Positions 1 through 25,481 of a DNA stretch of 64,000 nt are shown here, in pieces. Numbering within the stretch: the first letter of the stretch is position 1; each line of letters begins with the position of its first letter. Below the pieces are notes generated by a model. The model was not told where the DNA came from. It saw only the letters and a list, made by a program, of their open reading frames with translations, and ran no database searches. This stretch comes from Aquila chrysaetos chrysaetos. Lineage: Eukaryota; Chordata; Aves; Accipitriformes; Accipitridae. The position numbers and the translations under genes are program-made. The DNA lies in NCBI RefSeq assembly GCF_900496995.4, contig NC_044019.1, positions 3,410,001-3,474,000 on the forward strand, read 5' to 3'.

Positions 1-82
1 ATACGGCATCCCCCGATGGGGCTGTGGGATGATGGCAGAGCGGGTCGGGGCACGGCGGGGTGACCGTCCCCTCTCCGTCCAG

Positions 83-146
83 GTACACCACCCGGCACCT
101 CAATGACGACACCACGTCCAAACAGATCCGGGCCCTGCTGCAGTGA
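83..146 (+). CDS. last coding exon of an unidentified gene (partial)
   Basis: A pyrimidine-rich acceptor (ctccgtccag) at 73-82 is followed by an open frame that supplies one base to finish a split codon. It then encodes 20 residues beginning YTTRHLNDD and ending KQIRALLQ before a TGA stop at 144-146. The tract is hydrophilic, with no membrane segment or recognisable motif. A long 3' UTR with a poly(A) signal follows, which supports a genuine gene end. I do not recognise the protein. The usual neighbours of TRIT1 in vertebrates (PPIE, HPCAL4, NT5C1A, BMP8, OXCT2) do not, as far as I recall, end in this sequence. The gene is transcribed towards TRIT1, so the two genes converge. Confidence 0.55.
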
Positions 147-730
147 GCGCGGGGCAGCCGCCGGAGCCAGCCCCGACCCCGCACGCGTCACCGTGTCACC
201 TACGCCCATGACCATACCGCTCATTTTGTACAGAAGGAAAAGGGACAGTAAGAAATACACCGAAATACAAAAAAAAAAAAAAAAAAAAAAATCAAAACGG
301 CCCAAGGCCACCCCTCCATGCACTCCTGACCCCTTCCCACCTCCACCCCCCCTCAAATCAGCACCCATTTACTGGACACAAGGTGCAGGTGGCACCACGG
401 GGACACTGCGCCGGGGGTGCTGGGGCTAGGCAGGATAGACCCGGGCAGGGATGTGCCGATGGGGCCGACGGCAGCGAGCGTCCGCGGCACGGGGGGCACC
501 TTGGGGAGGGGGGAAAGGGGCAGGTGCCGCCCCCGTCCCCATCCTCGTCCCCGAGCATCCGGCTGTGGAGGAGGAGGAATAAGCATCCCTGCGGATCTGC
601 ACTGACTTTGGTGGAAACGGCTCAGTCTCACCTGGTAGATTTTTAATATGAGCAATTAAATCTCCACTCACCTCTTCTTTTCTACATTTTTTTTTTTTTG
701 GGGTGTGAAATAAAACGACATTTAATCTGT
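147..730 (+). other. 3' UTR and poly(A) signal of the upstream plus-strand gene
   Basis: This noncoding stretch follows the TGA stop at 144-146. It holds an A-run of 23 at 269-291. A canonical AATAAA lies at 709-714, preceded by a T-run at about 688-699, so cleavage near 730 is likely. The A-run is internal and could cause false oligo-dT priming. The UTR end is inferred from the hexamer only. Confidence 0.5.
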
Positions 731-3439
731 TCGTGGCTGGAGCGGGGCCGTCTCTGCTGCATCCCATCCCACGCCGCACCGGCTGGAAGCACCCGGATCA
801 CCGTGCCTGCCCCTCGTGGGCCAGGGACCCCATCCGTGACACCCCTGGGACTGAACCCCCCCCCTCCAGGGACCACGTCCCCCCCCTCCATGATGCTGTG
901 GGGACCCGTCCCTGCTGGGAAAAATCCCATCTCCCAACCCCACCGTGACACTGTCAGTGACCAGGAGCTCCTGAAGGGACAACAGCCCAGGGTGCCCCCC
1001 CCCTCCATGGTGGTGCTGCCCCCCCCTCACCCCCCCCCAGCTGCCCCTAAGCCAGCCCATCCAGGGCACACTCCTGCCCCAGCAACTCCAGACTGGGAGA
1101 ACTGGGAGACTGCTGGAAGCCATGGCTGGCTGCCACGGGCCCGTCCCTTTGCCGGCAGATGGCCCTGTGACACCGTGACAAAGCAGCCCTGGAGGCCCCC
1201 CCCCTCCCAGCATCCCCCCCAGCTCCACCATAAGGGGACCCACTCGCCCCCCCCCCCCCCCCAAGCCCCCCAAACTGGGGGATGCCCCGACGGACACCCT
1301 GCAGCGCAGGGCCCCGTACCAGCCCTCGGCGGGGGCTGCATCACCCTCCCACCCCCGCCATGGGGACACCCCAAGACTCGTCCTGCTGCGGCCACGCTCC
1401 TGGGGTGCAGGGCCAAGTCCCCCCGAGTTTGGTGTCCCGCCAGCCGGACGGTGCTCTCCTTCCCGCTGCCTTTCCCACCGGGCAGCCGTGGGCAGCTGCC
1501 TGCACTGCCGGCCCCCCCCCCTCGCTGCCCGGGGACGGTGGGCACCTCACGTCTGACACCAGGACCCCAGAACCTTTGTGGAGGGTGGCTCTCTGATGGC
1601 ATGCCCATGCCTCAGTTTCCCCACCTGTGCAATGGGTGACAACCGCTGCCTCCAGTGTGTGCTGGAGGGCGCACGGGCAGGGTCCCCACAGCCTCCTGCG
1701 CTCTGGACCCCCCCCCCCCCGAATTGCTCAGGGTGCCAACATGGGGACACCCATCCCACCCACCGCAGCCCGGCACAGCCCCCACGTCTCCAAATCTGCA
1801 TGGGCACCCACCAGCACCCCCGGCCACGGCAGCCGCGGGGGATCGTGAGCAGCACAAGGAGGGGACAAAGAGGGGAAAAGACCTGGCAGCCCCCAGCCCT
1901 TTGGATACTGGCGTTTCCTGGGCCCGGTGCCAGGATCCAGCCGCGCACACCCGGGCTTTGCCGCCAAAGCCACCAAACTCCCGCGCGGCACGGGACGCAC
2001 ACGCCGTTGCCCAACCTCGGCCAACGGCTCCTTTTATTTTTAGGCTCTTGCTACACGGCTTCCCCGTAGCCCGCCAGAAATGCCGCCGAGGCACCGGGTT
2101 GGGCCACGGGATGCGAAACGCCCTGCCCTGCTCCCAGCCCTGGCAGCGATCAGAGCAACTCCATGCACCAGCCGTGCCTCAGTTTCCCCATTAGTTACCT
2201 TCGCCCGCCAGCCCGGCGACGGCAGCGATGCCAGCCAGCCCTGCTGACCCCAAGCAGGCTCCGAGAGCTCCCTCCCACCGAGCCCATCACCCAAGGCTTC
2301 GTTAAATCCCCCTGGTGCACAACGATCCCACCTGGGAACTGAAGATGAGGCCAGGACACGGCTCAGTTTGGTGGCTGCAGGTGTCTGCAGGAGCTGCCGT
2401 CCCCAGGTGACACCGTCCCCCAGATGGTCCCCAGCCTGTCCAAGGCACCGGGACAGGATCGTCCCCGCAGTGTGGGAATTGGGGTGGGAAGAGCCGGGAC
2501 AGCGTCACCACCCAGGACCTCCAACGGGAGTTAAGGGACAGCCAGATCCTTTAAAGCCACCAGCGAACACAGGCACAGACACCAGCTGGTCACCAGTGCC
2601 GGGCGAGATGGCAGCTGTGCCACGGTGCCGGATGGCTCCTGGCACAGAGCTACAGCCCGGCCGCCCATAACGTGTCCCCCCCCGGCCCCCCGCAGCGCTG
2701 CCTCTTCCTACAAGGGGAGGGCTGAGGCCAAACTCATGCCACATCTGTGGCTTCAGCCCCGGCTGTCCCCGCCGCAGCACCTTGCGGGACAGGGCAGGTG
2801 GCACATCCCACCCCAGCAGCACCGCACGGATGAGAAGTTTCCCGCAGGTCGAGCAGATCGGGGCATTTTACAGCCAAAACGTGGTAAGAAAAGGGAACCA
2901 AAAGGTAGAGGAACCAGAAGCAAGCGCAAGTCCTCGAATATCACGGACAACATTGGATCTGAGATCAGCAAAGGGGCTTTGGCTGCTTTGAGCTCCAGGG
3001 ATGGCGGCCACAAGTGCGAGCTGTGGGGCTCGGCCAGCCCCCCCGTCCTCTGCGGGCAGCAAGTCGGGGCCGAGCTTGATGTGGTGCCACGGAAGGGGCT
3101 GGTGAAGGCTGGAGGCAGTAAGCGATGGGGATGCAGGCGGTGGGATGCTGCCCGTGTACCTTTCGCTGCCGGACGCAAGGATTCGGGCTGCGCCGGCTGC
3201 CGTGGCGCTTGCCGTGTCCCCCGGGGACCTGCGTCACCAACTCCGCCTGGCACCCAGCCCTGCCGGTGGCCGGGGACAGGAGCCCACCCCAGCGCCGTGC
3301 CAAAAAGCCAGTGCCCAGGTGAGGGGACCCCTCCGAGGACAGGCAGTGCCATGGGGAAGATGCCGGATCAGCGAGGAAATGGGTCTCTTCCAGCTCAAGC
3401 TCTCCAGCTGCGACGCTCAGCCAGGCCAGGGCGCCGAGG

Positions 3440-3545
3440 ACTTTAATTGATGGCAAGCCAAGCCACGCCAGGCCTGTACTGTTTTCTAATCCCAGTGTAA
3501 TTAATGACCTTATCTTTGGCCAAAGCCATTTAGATTAAGTGGCTG
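3440..3545. promoter_or_regulatory. AT-rich island dense in homeodomain-type motifs (candidate enhancer)
   Basis: Inside GC-rich intergenic DNA this roughly 100-base stretch carries TTAATTGATGG (3443 onward), CTAATCCCAG (bicoid/OTX-type core), TAATTAATGA (antennapedia-type core), TTATCT (GATA type), TTTGGCCAAAG (NFI-like palindrome) and GATTAAGTGG (NKX2-type core). Such density suggests a tissue-specific enhancer. This is motif reading only; no conservation or chromatin evidence is available. Confidence 0.25.
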
Positions 3546-4225
3546 GTGTGATGGGCTCGGCAGCTCCGGCTGCACAGATGGAAGAGCTGCGTTTGTCTGG
3601 GGATTAGTGGAGGGCAGATGGAGTGAAGTGCCATTCCCCATCCCCAAACCTCTCGGCACTGACAGCAGCCTGAAAGCTGAGACCACAACAACTTTCTCAG
3701 CGAGTCCTGGCCGGGACTGGAGAGAGATTTCGCATCGTTTGTCCCTTCTGCAGGAGACCAGGAAGGCGGGCAGGGCCCAGAGCAAGAGGAGCAGGAGCTG
3801 AACGTGTGCCGGCACCAGGAACTGGTGCGACCCTTGCCAGGAGCTCGATCCCAGTCCCTGCCTTGAGTCCTCCGAACAGCAGAGGTACAGCAGACACCAG
3901 CTTCTTCCCTGGGGAGCAAATCATTGCAGGGATGTTGGCACTGGCTCTGCATAAATAAAAAGCCGTGTCCTCATCGACAGTTCTTACCTCGCCGAGAAAG
4001 CAAACTCACCTGCTCCTTGCTGCTGGCAGGATCAGGGTGCGCTTCCACCTTCCTATAGCCGTCCAGCCACAGCACGAACAAGCAAACATGCCAGCCCCCC
4101 CCCATTCTCCTGGGACCCACGGGAGCTGCCACCCCCAAAACAAGGCACTGCAGCGGGCGGCACGGAGCAAGGGGAAGGCCTGGGAGACCCTGCCCGACAG
4201 CGGCTGCAGCACAGCCTGTTACGAG

Positions 4226-4264
4226 CAGGCTTGTGAACAGAACAGGCTTGTGAACAGAACAGGC
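4226..4264. repeat. 17-bp direct tandem duplication
   Basis: The unit caggcttgtgaacagaa occurs twice in perfect tandem (4226-4242 and 4243-4259), followed by a third partial caggc. It looks like a recent slippage or micro-duplication in intergenic DNA. Confidence 0.8.
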
Positions 4265-4889
4265 AGAGTAGCAGCTATTGTGGTAGAGGAATAACATTTA
4301 TCTGTGGGGATAACAAAGTTCATATTAAACCGATTAAGGATATTAAATCCATTTCTAACAGTATGGTCATCTGAGTGCACTCAGGAGACAGAGCAGATAA
4401 TCCCACCCCTCATTCACAGAGCTGCCCCGATGATCCTAGCCTGGCCTGGGGAGATGACTCAAGGTGTCATGCCGTCTATCAGAAGACCACACTCGGCACA
4501 TCAGCGGCAAATGGGGCTTTACACCCGGCCTCACCTCCATCTCGTCCATCCAGGCTAGGAGAAGACAGTTCCACGCCATGACCCCTTGGCCGTGGGCGCC
4601 AGTGCTGAGCCCGTATCCTCATACACGCTTGAGTCAGCGTGGATGGCAAACAAGTCTGGGCTGGAGAAGAGGTTCAGCTGGCGCTGCAGACAGACCCAGC
4701 AACACAAACGCGGTGCCCAGAATTTCAAAGCTGATGCCCGGCTCTGCCCAATGCTGGCAGAGAAAAGCCAACCCAAATTCCCAGCTCTTCCCTGCATATT
4801 CCTTTCAGTCCGAGCTCCCTAGCCACCCCACACCCCTATCAAACAGCTCAAGGCAGCCGCCCCACGGAGCGTTACAGAAATAATTCAGT

Positions 4890-6087
4890 GCTGAGGAACA
4901 CAAACCGGAGGTTTAATCTAATCCCCACCAGAGCAGGCATCTCCAGAGCCTGCGATGGCAGATCCACCCACGCAGCTCTTCCCCTCGCAGGCTGAGCCCT
5001 GAGAGATGGCTCTTGCCACATGGTGTATCGCAAGCAGCTGAAGGAAAAATTTGTGCTCTACCAACCCAAAACCCTCCCAGGAGGAACCGTCTTGATTGCA
5101 TTTGCCAGGAGAATCCCAAATGCCCTGGAAAAGGCCGTCCCAGTTTCACCCAGAGCGGCACGCCGGGAAGCGCGGTGGGGCAGACGGCGCTTGCGTCCTC
5201 CAGGAAGGACGCTGCGGAGACCAACTGCCTCGCGGACGTGGCACAAGGAATTTGCTGCTCAGCAACTCGGATTCAAATGCGGGGCCGGTTCCCACTGCCA
5301 AACCACAGTGTAAACCCCCGGGAATTCAGCTTTAACTAGGACAGGCTCATCTGTTGCAAACTTGATGAGATCATTTCCAAGTTCCTGTTTAACAGGTGCC
5401 AGCTCCTTCTGCACCTGCTATGTGCATAGGGATCAGCCTGCCTCCACCAAGCTGAGAACATCTGCTCAGCTCCCTCAGAAGCTGCAGAAAAGGTGACTGG
5501 AAGAAGGAACCAGGCCTGGACGTCCTGCCCTGTGCCCAGAGCAGGGAACTTGGGCCAGGTGGAAACAGAGAGCAAGAAAACTGCGCTTGTTAATAGGGAG
5601 GGGAACCCGCAAGAATCTTGCAGCATTATTTCCATATAAAAGAAAAAAAAAATCCTCTCCACAATAAAGGCAGTAAGAGCTCACTCAGCTCCGGAGCTGC
5701 ACTCCTGGCCAAGCTGGAGGAGTGCAGGGTATTTCTGTCTCTGAGAACGACACGTTTGCATGCCAGCAGGATCAGCTCAACCATTCCAAGGATAATGCTG
5801 CGTCTCTGGCAGGAATTAACGCTTGGCATGGGAGGATGCTCCTAGCAGCCTTGCCCCAGGGCCCAGCCCTTTCCAGGCAGGGCTGGGGAAGCATGGGAAC
5901 ACGGCGCGATGAGGCCACATGAAGAGGATCTGATGCAGCCGACGGCCTTTGGCCATCACTTACACACCTGCCTCATCCCGAAAAAAATGACTCAGCTCGT
6001 TCGGTTCAAGGCCACCCAGGACTAAGTCGCTTCCTCGCCGTACAGGTGGAAGCGCGGCTGCTCCCCTTCGCCAGCTGGTTTGCAGGC
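4890..6087 (-). other. TRIT1: probable TRIT1 3' UTR
   Basis: This stretch lies downstream of the TRIT1 stop codon on the minus strand. The first plausible poly(A) signal is ATTAAA on the minus strand (plus 4912-4917), followed by a GU-rich tract (GGTTTGTGTTCC), which suggests cleavage near 4890 and a UTR of about 1.2 kb. No AATAAA was found closer to the stop. The end point is inferred and could lie further left. Confidence 0.35.
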
Positions 6088-21895
<15,808 letters not shown>

Positions 21896-22244
21896 GGGGA
21901 CGGGCGGGCGGGAGGGACGGGGGCGGGCCGGGGCCGGGGCCGGGGCCGGGGCCGGGGCCACCCGCGGGGAGGACGGGGCCGAGCCCTGTGCCCTGTGTCC
22001 CTCTGCCAGGCGGGGTTCCCGTCCCCAAGCCGGGTCCCTCCCCTCGCCCCCGGCCCGGGTCTCCATCCCTGTCCCCTGCCCTGCCCATCCACACGCCCCC
22101 GACCCATTTTTGGGTCCCCCGGGCACCCCCCGCCTTTAGGGACCCCCAGCAACCCCCGGGCCGCGTCCACGAGTGGGGTTCTGCCCCGTGGTACCTCTTT
22201 TCTTTTTTTTGGGGGGGGGGGTAGGATGGGGTGGGAAGGATGCT

Positions 22245-22521
22245 GTTGCCATAGCAACGGGGGCAGGAGGGTGAGGAGCGGGGCTGTTGCCGTAGCAACG
22301 GAGAGGAGCGAGTTGCCGTGGCAACCGCAGCAGCAGCCTCCACGAAGGATCTCGTCCTCCCCCATCGCCACGGCAACACGGGGGGGGGGGGGGATGATGA
22401 GATGGGGAGCGGGCGACTGTCTCCGTGGCAACAGAGGGGAGGGAAGGCAGGGAGACGGTTGCCATGGCGACGGCGGGAGGAGGGTATCTCCCTGGCAACA
22501 CACATCCTTTGCCATAGCAAC
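22245..22521. promoter_or_regulatory. array of eight RFX/X-box-like palindromes
   Basis: Eight 14-base sites fit GTTGCCATGGCAAC or near variants: 22245-22258 gttgccatagcaac, 22286-22299 gttgccgtagcaac, 22312-22325 gttgccgtggcaac, 22364-22377 atcgccacggcaac, 22419-22432 gtctccgtggcaac, 22458-22471 gttgccatggcgac, 22486-22499 atctccctggcaac, 22508-22521 tttgccatagcaac. Start-to-start spacing is irregular (22-55 bases) and the sequence between sites is not a simple tandem unit, although ggagg-like filler recurs. The array lies 350-630 bases upstream of the TRIT1 ATG. RFX-family factors bind this palindrome, so a homotypic regulatory cluster is likely. Confidence 0.7.
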
Positions 22522-24179
22522 AAGGAGCAGGAGGCTGCGGGCCGGGGAGGGGTACACGACTCGGGAGGGAAAGGATTATCACCGCCTCGGGAAACTGTCC
22601 TAAAAATTTGCCAGCCCAGGCGTGAAGGCGGCACCGCGCCCGCGACATCCCCCGGGTCCGGCTGAGGCTGCCCCGCGTGAAGCCGGCGCTGGTGGGAAAG
22701 CAGAAGTGGGGTGTTTTTTTTTTGGGGGGGGATGTGGTAGCAGAGGCAAGGGGGTGAGCAGGGCAATGGGGGTTAAAAAAAATAACTGTCAGGCTTGGGG
22801 ATGCTGAATTGTGATGGTTACAGCCGACACTTGCAAATTGCGGCGCTGAACAAATGGGGAGGAAAAGCCCTGTGTGTTTATTGTGTTCACTTAATAGCAC
22901 TGTCAGTCTGCTTTCCTGGTCCTTACCGTGGCAATACGAGAGGAGGCATCTGCTTTAGTATCCAGGAAAGTTTCAGGTGGATATGTATGTATGCATGCCA
23001 CCTTTAAGCAGGAGAACTCAAAGGTATGTGCAAAACTGCAGCTGTTCCTCGGTTTGATTTGAGACCAACTACATTTTTCGCTGGTGATGGTCTCAGTTCA
23101 GACCAAAGGATCTGCACAGCATTTCCAAGAAAGAAAAATGATGTTTTGAACATCCTATGTGCCTTCAGCATGAAAAGAAAAAGCACACCTTACTAAAAAC
23201 CTTATTGGGAGGGTCACCTTGAACTGAAAAAAGACACCAGTCTGCAAGTGTCGGTGTACACAACAAAAATAAACGTTTGAGGGACTGGTACATCTGGGCT
23301 TTGTTTCCTGCGCATGGGCGAGGTGTCAGATTTAGGTCACCCTGCTCCGTGTTTAAGCTGTGGTTCCTGTGAGCACCTTTTAATACAGCTCTAAAACGCT
23401 TTGACACACTGTGATGCAACATGCAGAAAGTGTGAAATGTTGCCGGAACCGAAGGGAACAGGTATTTAAGAGCTTCCGTGCAGTATCATTGCTTTTTAAG
23501 GCTGGCTTCCCGTGGGTGATTGAGTCTCCTGCTGCAGCAGCAGCAGCTCTCTTCTGACCTCTCAGTAGTAACAGGATCCCGTGTCCCTCCTGCATTTAGA
23601 GTAAGACTTTCGCCGCCAGTATGAAGGAAACCCAAAAGCATCAGGTTCAGGGACGGCAGGGAGAATGCACATATATATAATTTCATCCATTCGGCAGATC
23701 TGGGTATATGAAGTTCTCCGATGCCCCTTGAAGCGAGCGGATTGCATTCCCCCCCTCCCTATAGGATTACCAGCAACCACGGCCCTGGCCCCTGACCCGT
23801 GGGGCAGCGATCGCCCCACACCGACTGCCCCGAGCCCCATTAGGGGGGTTTATAGTTACACTAAAGCTTTCTCCAAGCCCAGTGTGGGCTTTCTGCCCCT
23901 CCTTGCCAATAAAGCCACTTAAAAGGAGGAAAAATAATCCAGGTGATTTGTTTCCCTGGCCCCACCACTGTGACCACTTCTGTTTCAAGCGCTGTGAGAA
24001 AGTCAGGACAAAGAGCTCAGTCTTGCTGGCAGCGAGGCAGCCAAGCCCCGGTGCGAAATACATTAATTTCTGTTTGTGTCCAGGACACCCCAAAACACAG
24101 CAGCCAAGCCAGCCCCCCCAGGAGCATCATGGTGTGATGCATGGAAACCCACAGCCGCCTGCATGGAAAAAGCCAACCC
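22522..24179. other. intergenic region between TRIT1 promoter and MYCL 3' end
   Basis: No exon or protein-like frame was recognised. It holds T- and G-runs near 22722-22732, AATAAA-like hexamers on both strands (for example about 23267 on plus) and a CTG/CAG-rich bit near 23528-23550. An X-box half-like ccgtggcaatac lies at about 22926. Nothing else is supported. Confidence 0.5.
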
Positions 24180-25481
24180 AAGCTGTTGCAAACTTATTTA
24201 TTTATGAAGTGTGAGGTAATGAAGAAAGTGCTAAATCCGACCACAGTGTTAACTCTAACGGTTCTCAGCAGGTCAGCGGGGACCCAAGGGTGCTGTCCTG
24301 CAGGGCCACCCCTGCCCGCACCCCGGGGAGGGGACAGGGGACTGTGCCACCCACATACCCCACTGCAGGCTGGGCAGCAGGACAGCACAAGCAGGGGAAA
24401 GCCTCGAAGGCAGCACAGCCCCCCCCCACCATGCACCCAACTTGCCCCTTCCAGCCAGGCTCCCTGCAAAGTCCAAAGCTTCACTGGGGATTTTAAGTGG
24501 CTGCTGGTGAGGGGGCACTCACACAGGTGGGAAAGGGGGTCACAAGCGTGGGAAAGGGGAAAAAACCCCTGTTATTGCAAATGGGTGGTTTGGAGAGCTG
24601 CAAGGGGGGAACCGGCCTCTGCGAGGACTCAGCCAGCCCCTTCCTGATCTCCCTAAAGTGCAGCAGGACTGAGCCCTCCCCCGCAGCAGGAACCCCCCCT
24701 CAAAAAAAAAAAAAAGTTTTTATATATATATAAAAAAAGCAAACTCTTTACCAATACTTCTCAAAAAGTGGTACAAAAATACAGTATAAAAACACAGCCT
24801 CCAGTATAAGACTCGCAGTTACAGCAGCAGTTTCTAGAACATAAAATCCAAGACAAGCTACTGCGTGAAGTGGTAAGAAAGTGAGGTACGGTCCAGCCGA
24901 GCAAGGGGATTGCCCACAGGGTGCTGTTAACCCTGGTGAGAGAGACACCCTGCCGTCGCCATCTCCATGGAGATCCATCCAGAGACGAGCCCTGTGCTGG
25001 GCTCTCTGTGTCTGCCTCTACCTGCTTCCCTGAGCCGAAGCAGACCATGGTTGCTTGGGATTTTTAGGGCGAGATGGGTGCCCAGGGGCAGCTCCCAGTG
25101 ATGCTGTCAGTAGCAGATGGCAGAGAGGGGTGCAGGGGCTGCCAGGGAAGGGGGAATAGAGTTGAGCCTGCAAATTGAAGCAGTCACTTCAGAAAGCTTC
25201 ACAAGGGGGACAGGGGAAATCTTGCAACACCCGGTGCCAAGAAGCCAGCCCCAAGCAGGTGATGCCATGGGGGGGGGGCCCTGCTGTGGCCCCGTTCCCG
25301 CAGCCGGGAGCAGCACCACAGCCACCCCACATGCAGCAACCGCCACATGCTCCCTGGGGCCAACAGTTCAAGAAACAACAACAACAAAAAAAAAAAAAAA
25401 AAAAAAACAAACCTAAAAAAATGTGCAAATTGAGAGGGAGCCAGGGGGTCGTGGGGACCGGGGTGGGGGGCACATTGGGCA
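24180..25481 (-). other. MYCL: MYCL 3' UTR
   Basis: About 1.3 kb follows the MYCL stop on the minus strand and ends at overlapping AATAAA hexamers (plus tttatt at 24197-24202). In transcript order it contains a 22-base U-run (plus A-run 25386-25407) about 75 bases after the stop, and an AU palindrome near 24716-24738 built of UAUAUA flanked by A- and U-runs. Such U/AU-rich tracts are typical binding sites for ELAV-like and decay factors in short-lived mRNAs. That role is inferred. Confidence 0.6.

Larger units (their letters stand above)
731..4889. other. GC-rich intergenic region between two convergent genes
   Basis: No exon-like frame with splice sites or recognisable protein was found here. 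The left part (about 830-1560 and 1700-1760) is rich in C-runs and proline-like CCC tracts, which create spurious open frames on both strands. An AATAAA occurs at about 3954-3959 on the plus strand with no gene to attach it to. An AT-richer island at 3440-3545 and a short duplication at 4226-4264 are listed separately. Confidence 0.5.

Noticed and set aside
269-291. A-run as the tail of a retrogene or transposon
   Set aside because: No target-site duplication or retrocopied coding sequence precedes it; it lies inside the 3' UTR before the true AATAAA.
5013-5339. Open frames of about 100 codons on the plus strand downstream of TRIT1
   Set aside because: No conserved sequence or splice sites; lies in the presumed TRIT1 3' UTR on the opposite strand.
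22136-22766. Long open frames (up to 388 codons) across the RFX array and TRIT1 5' region
   Set aside because: They are composed of GC-biased low-complexity residues, overlap the TRIT1 first exon in the wrong frame and owe their length to repeated motifs; no domain or splice logic supports them.
25386-25407. A-run on the plus strand as a LINE/SINE tail
   Set aside because: It lies within the MYCL 3' UTR (U-run on the transcript) and no element body was seen on its 5' side.
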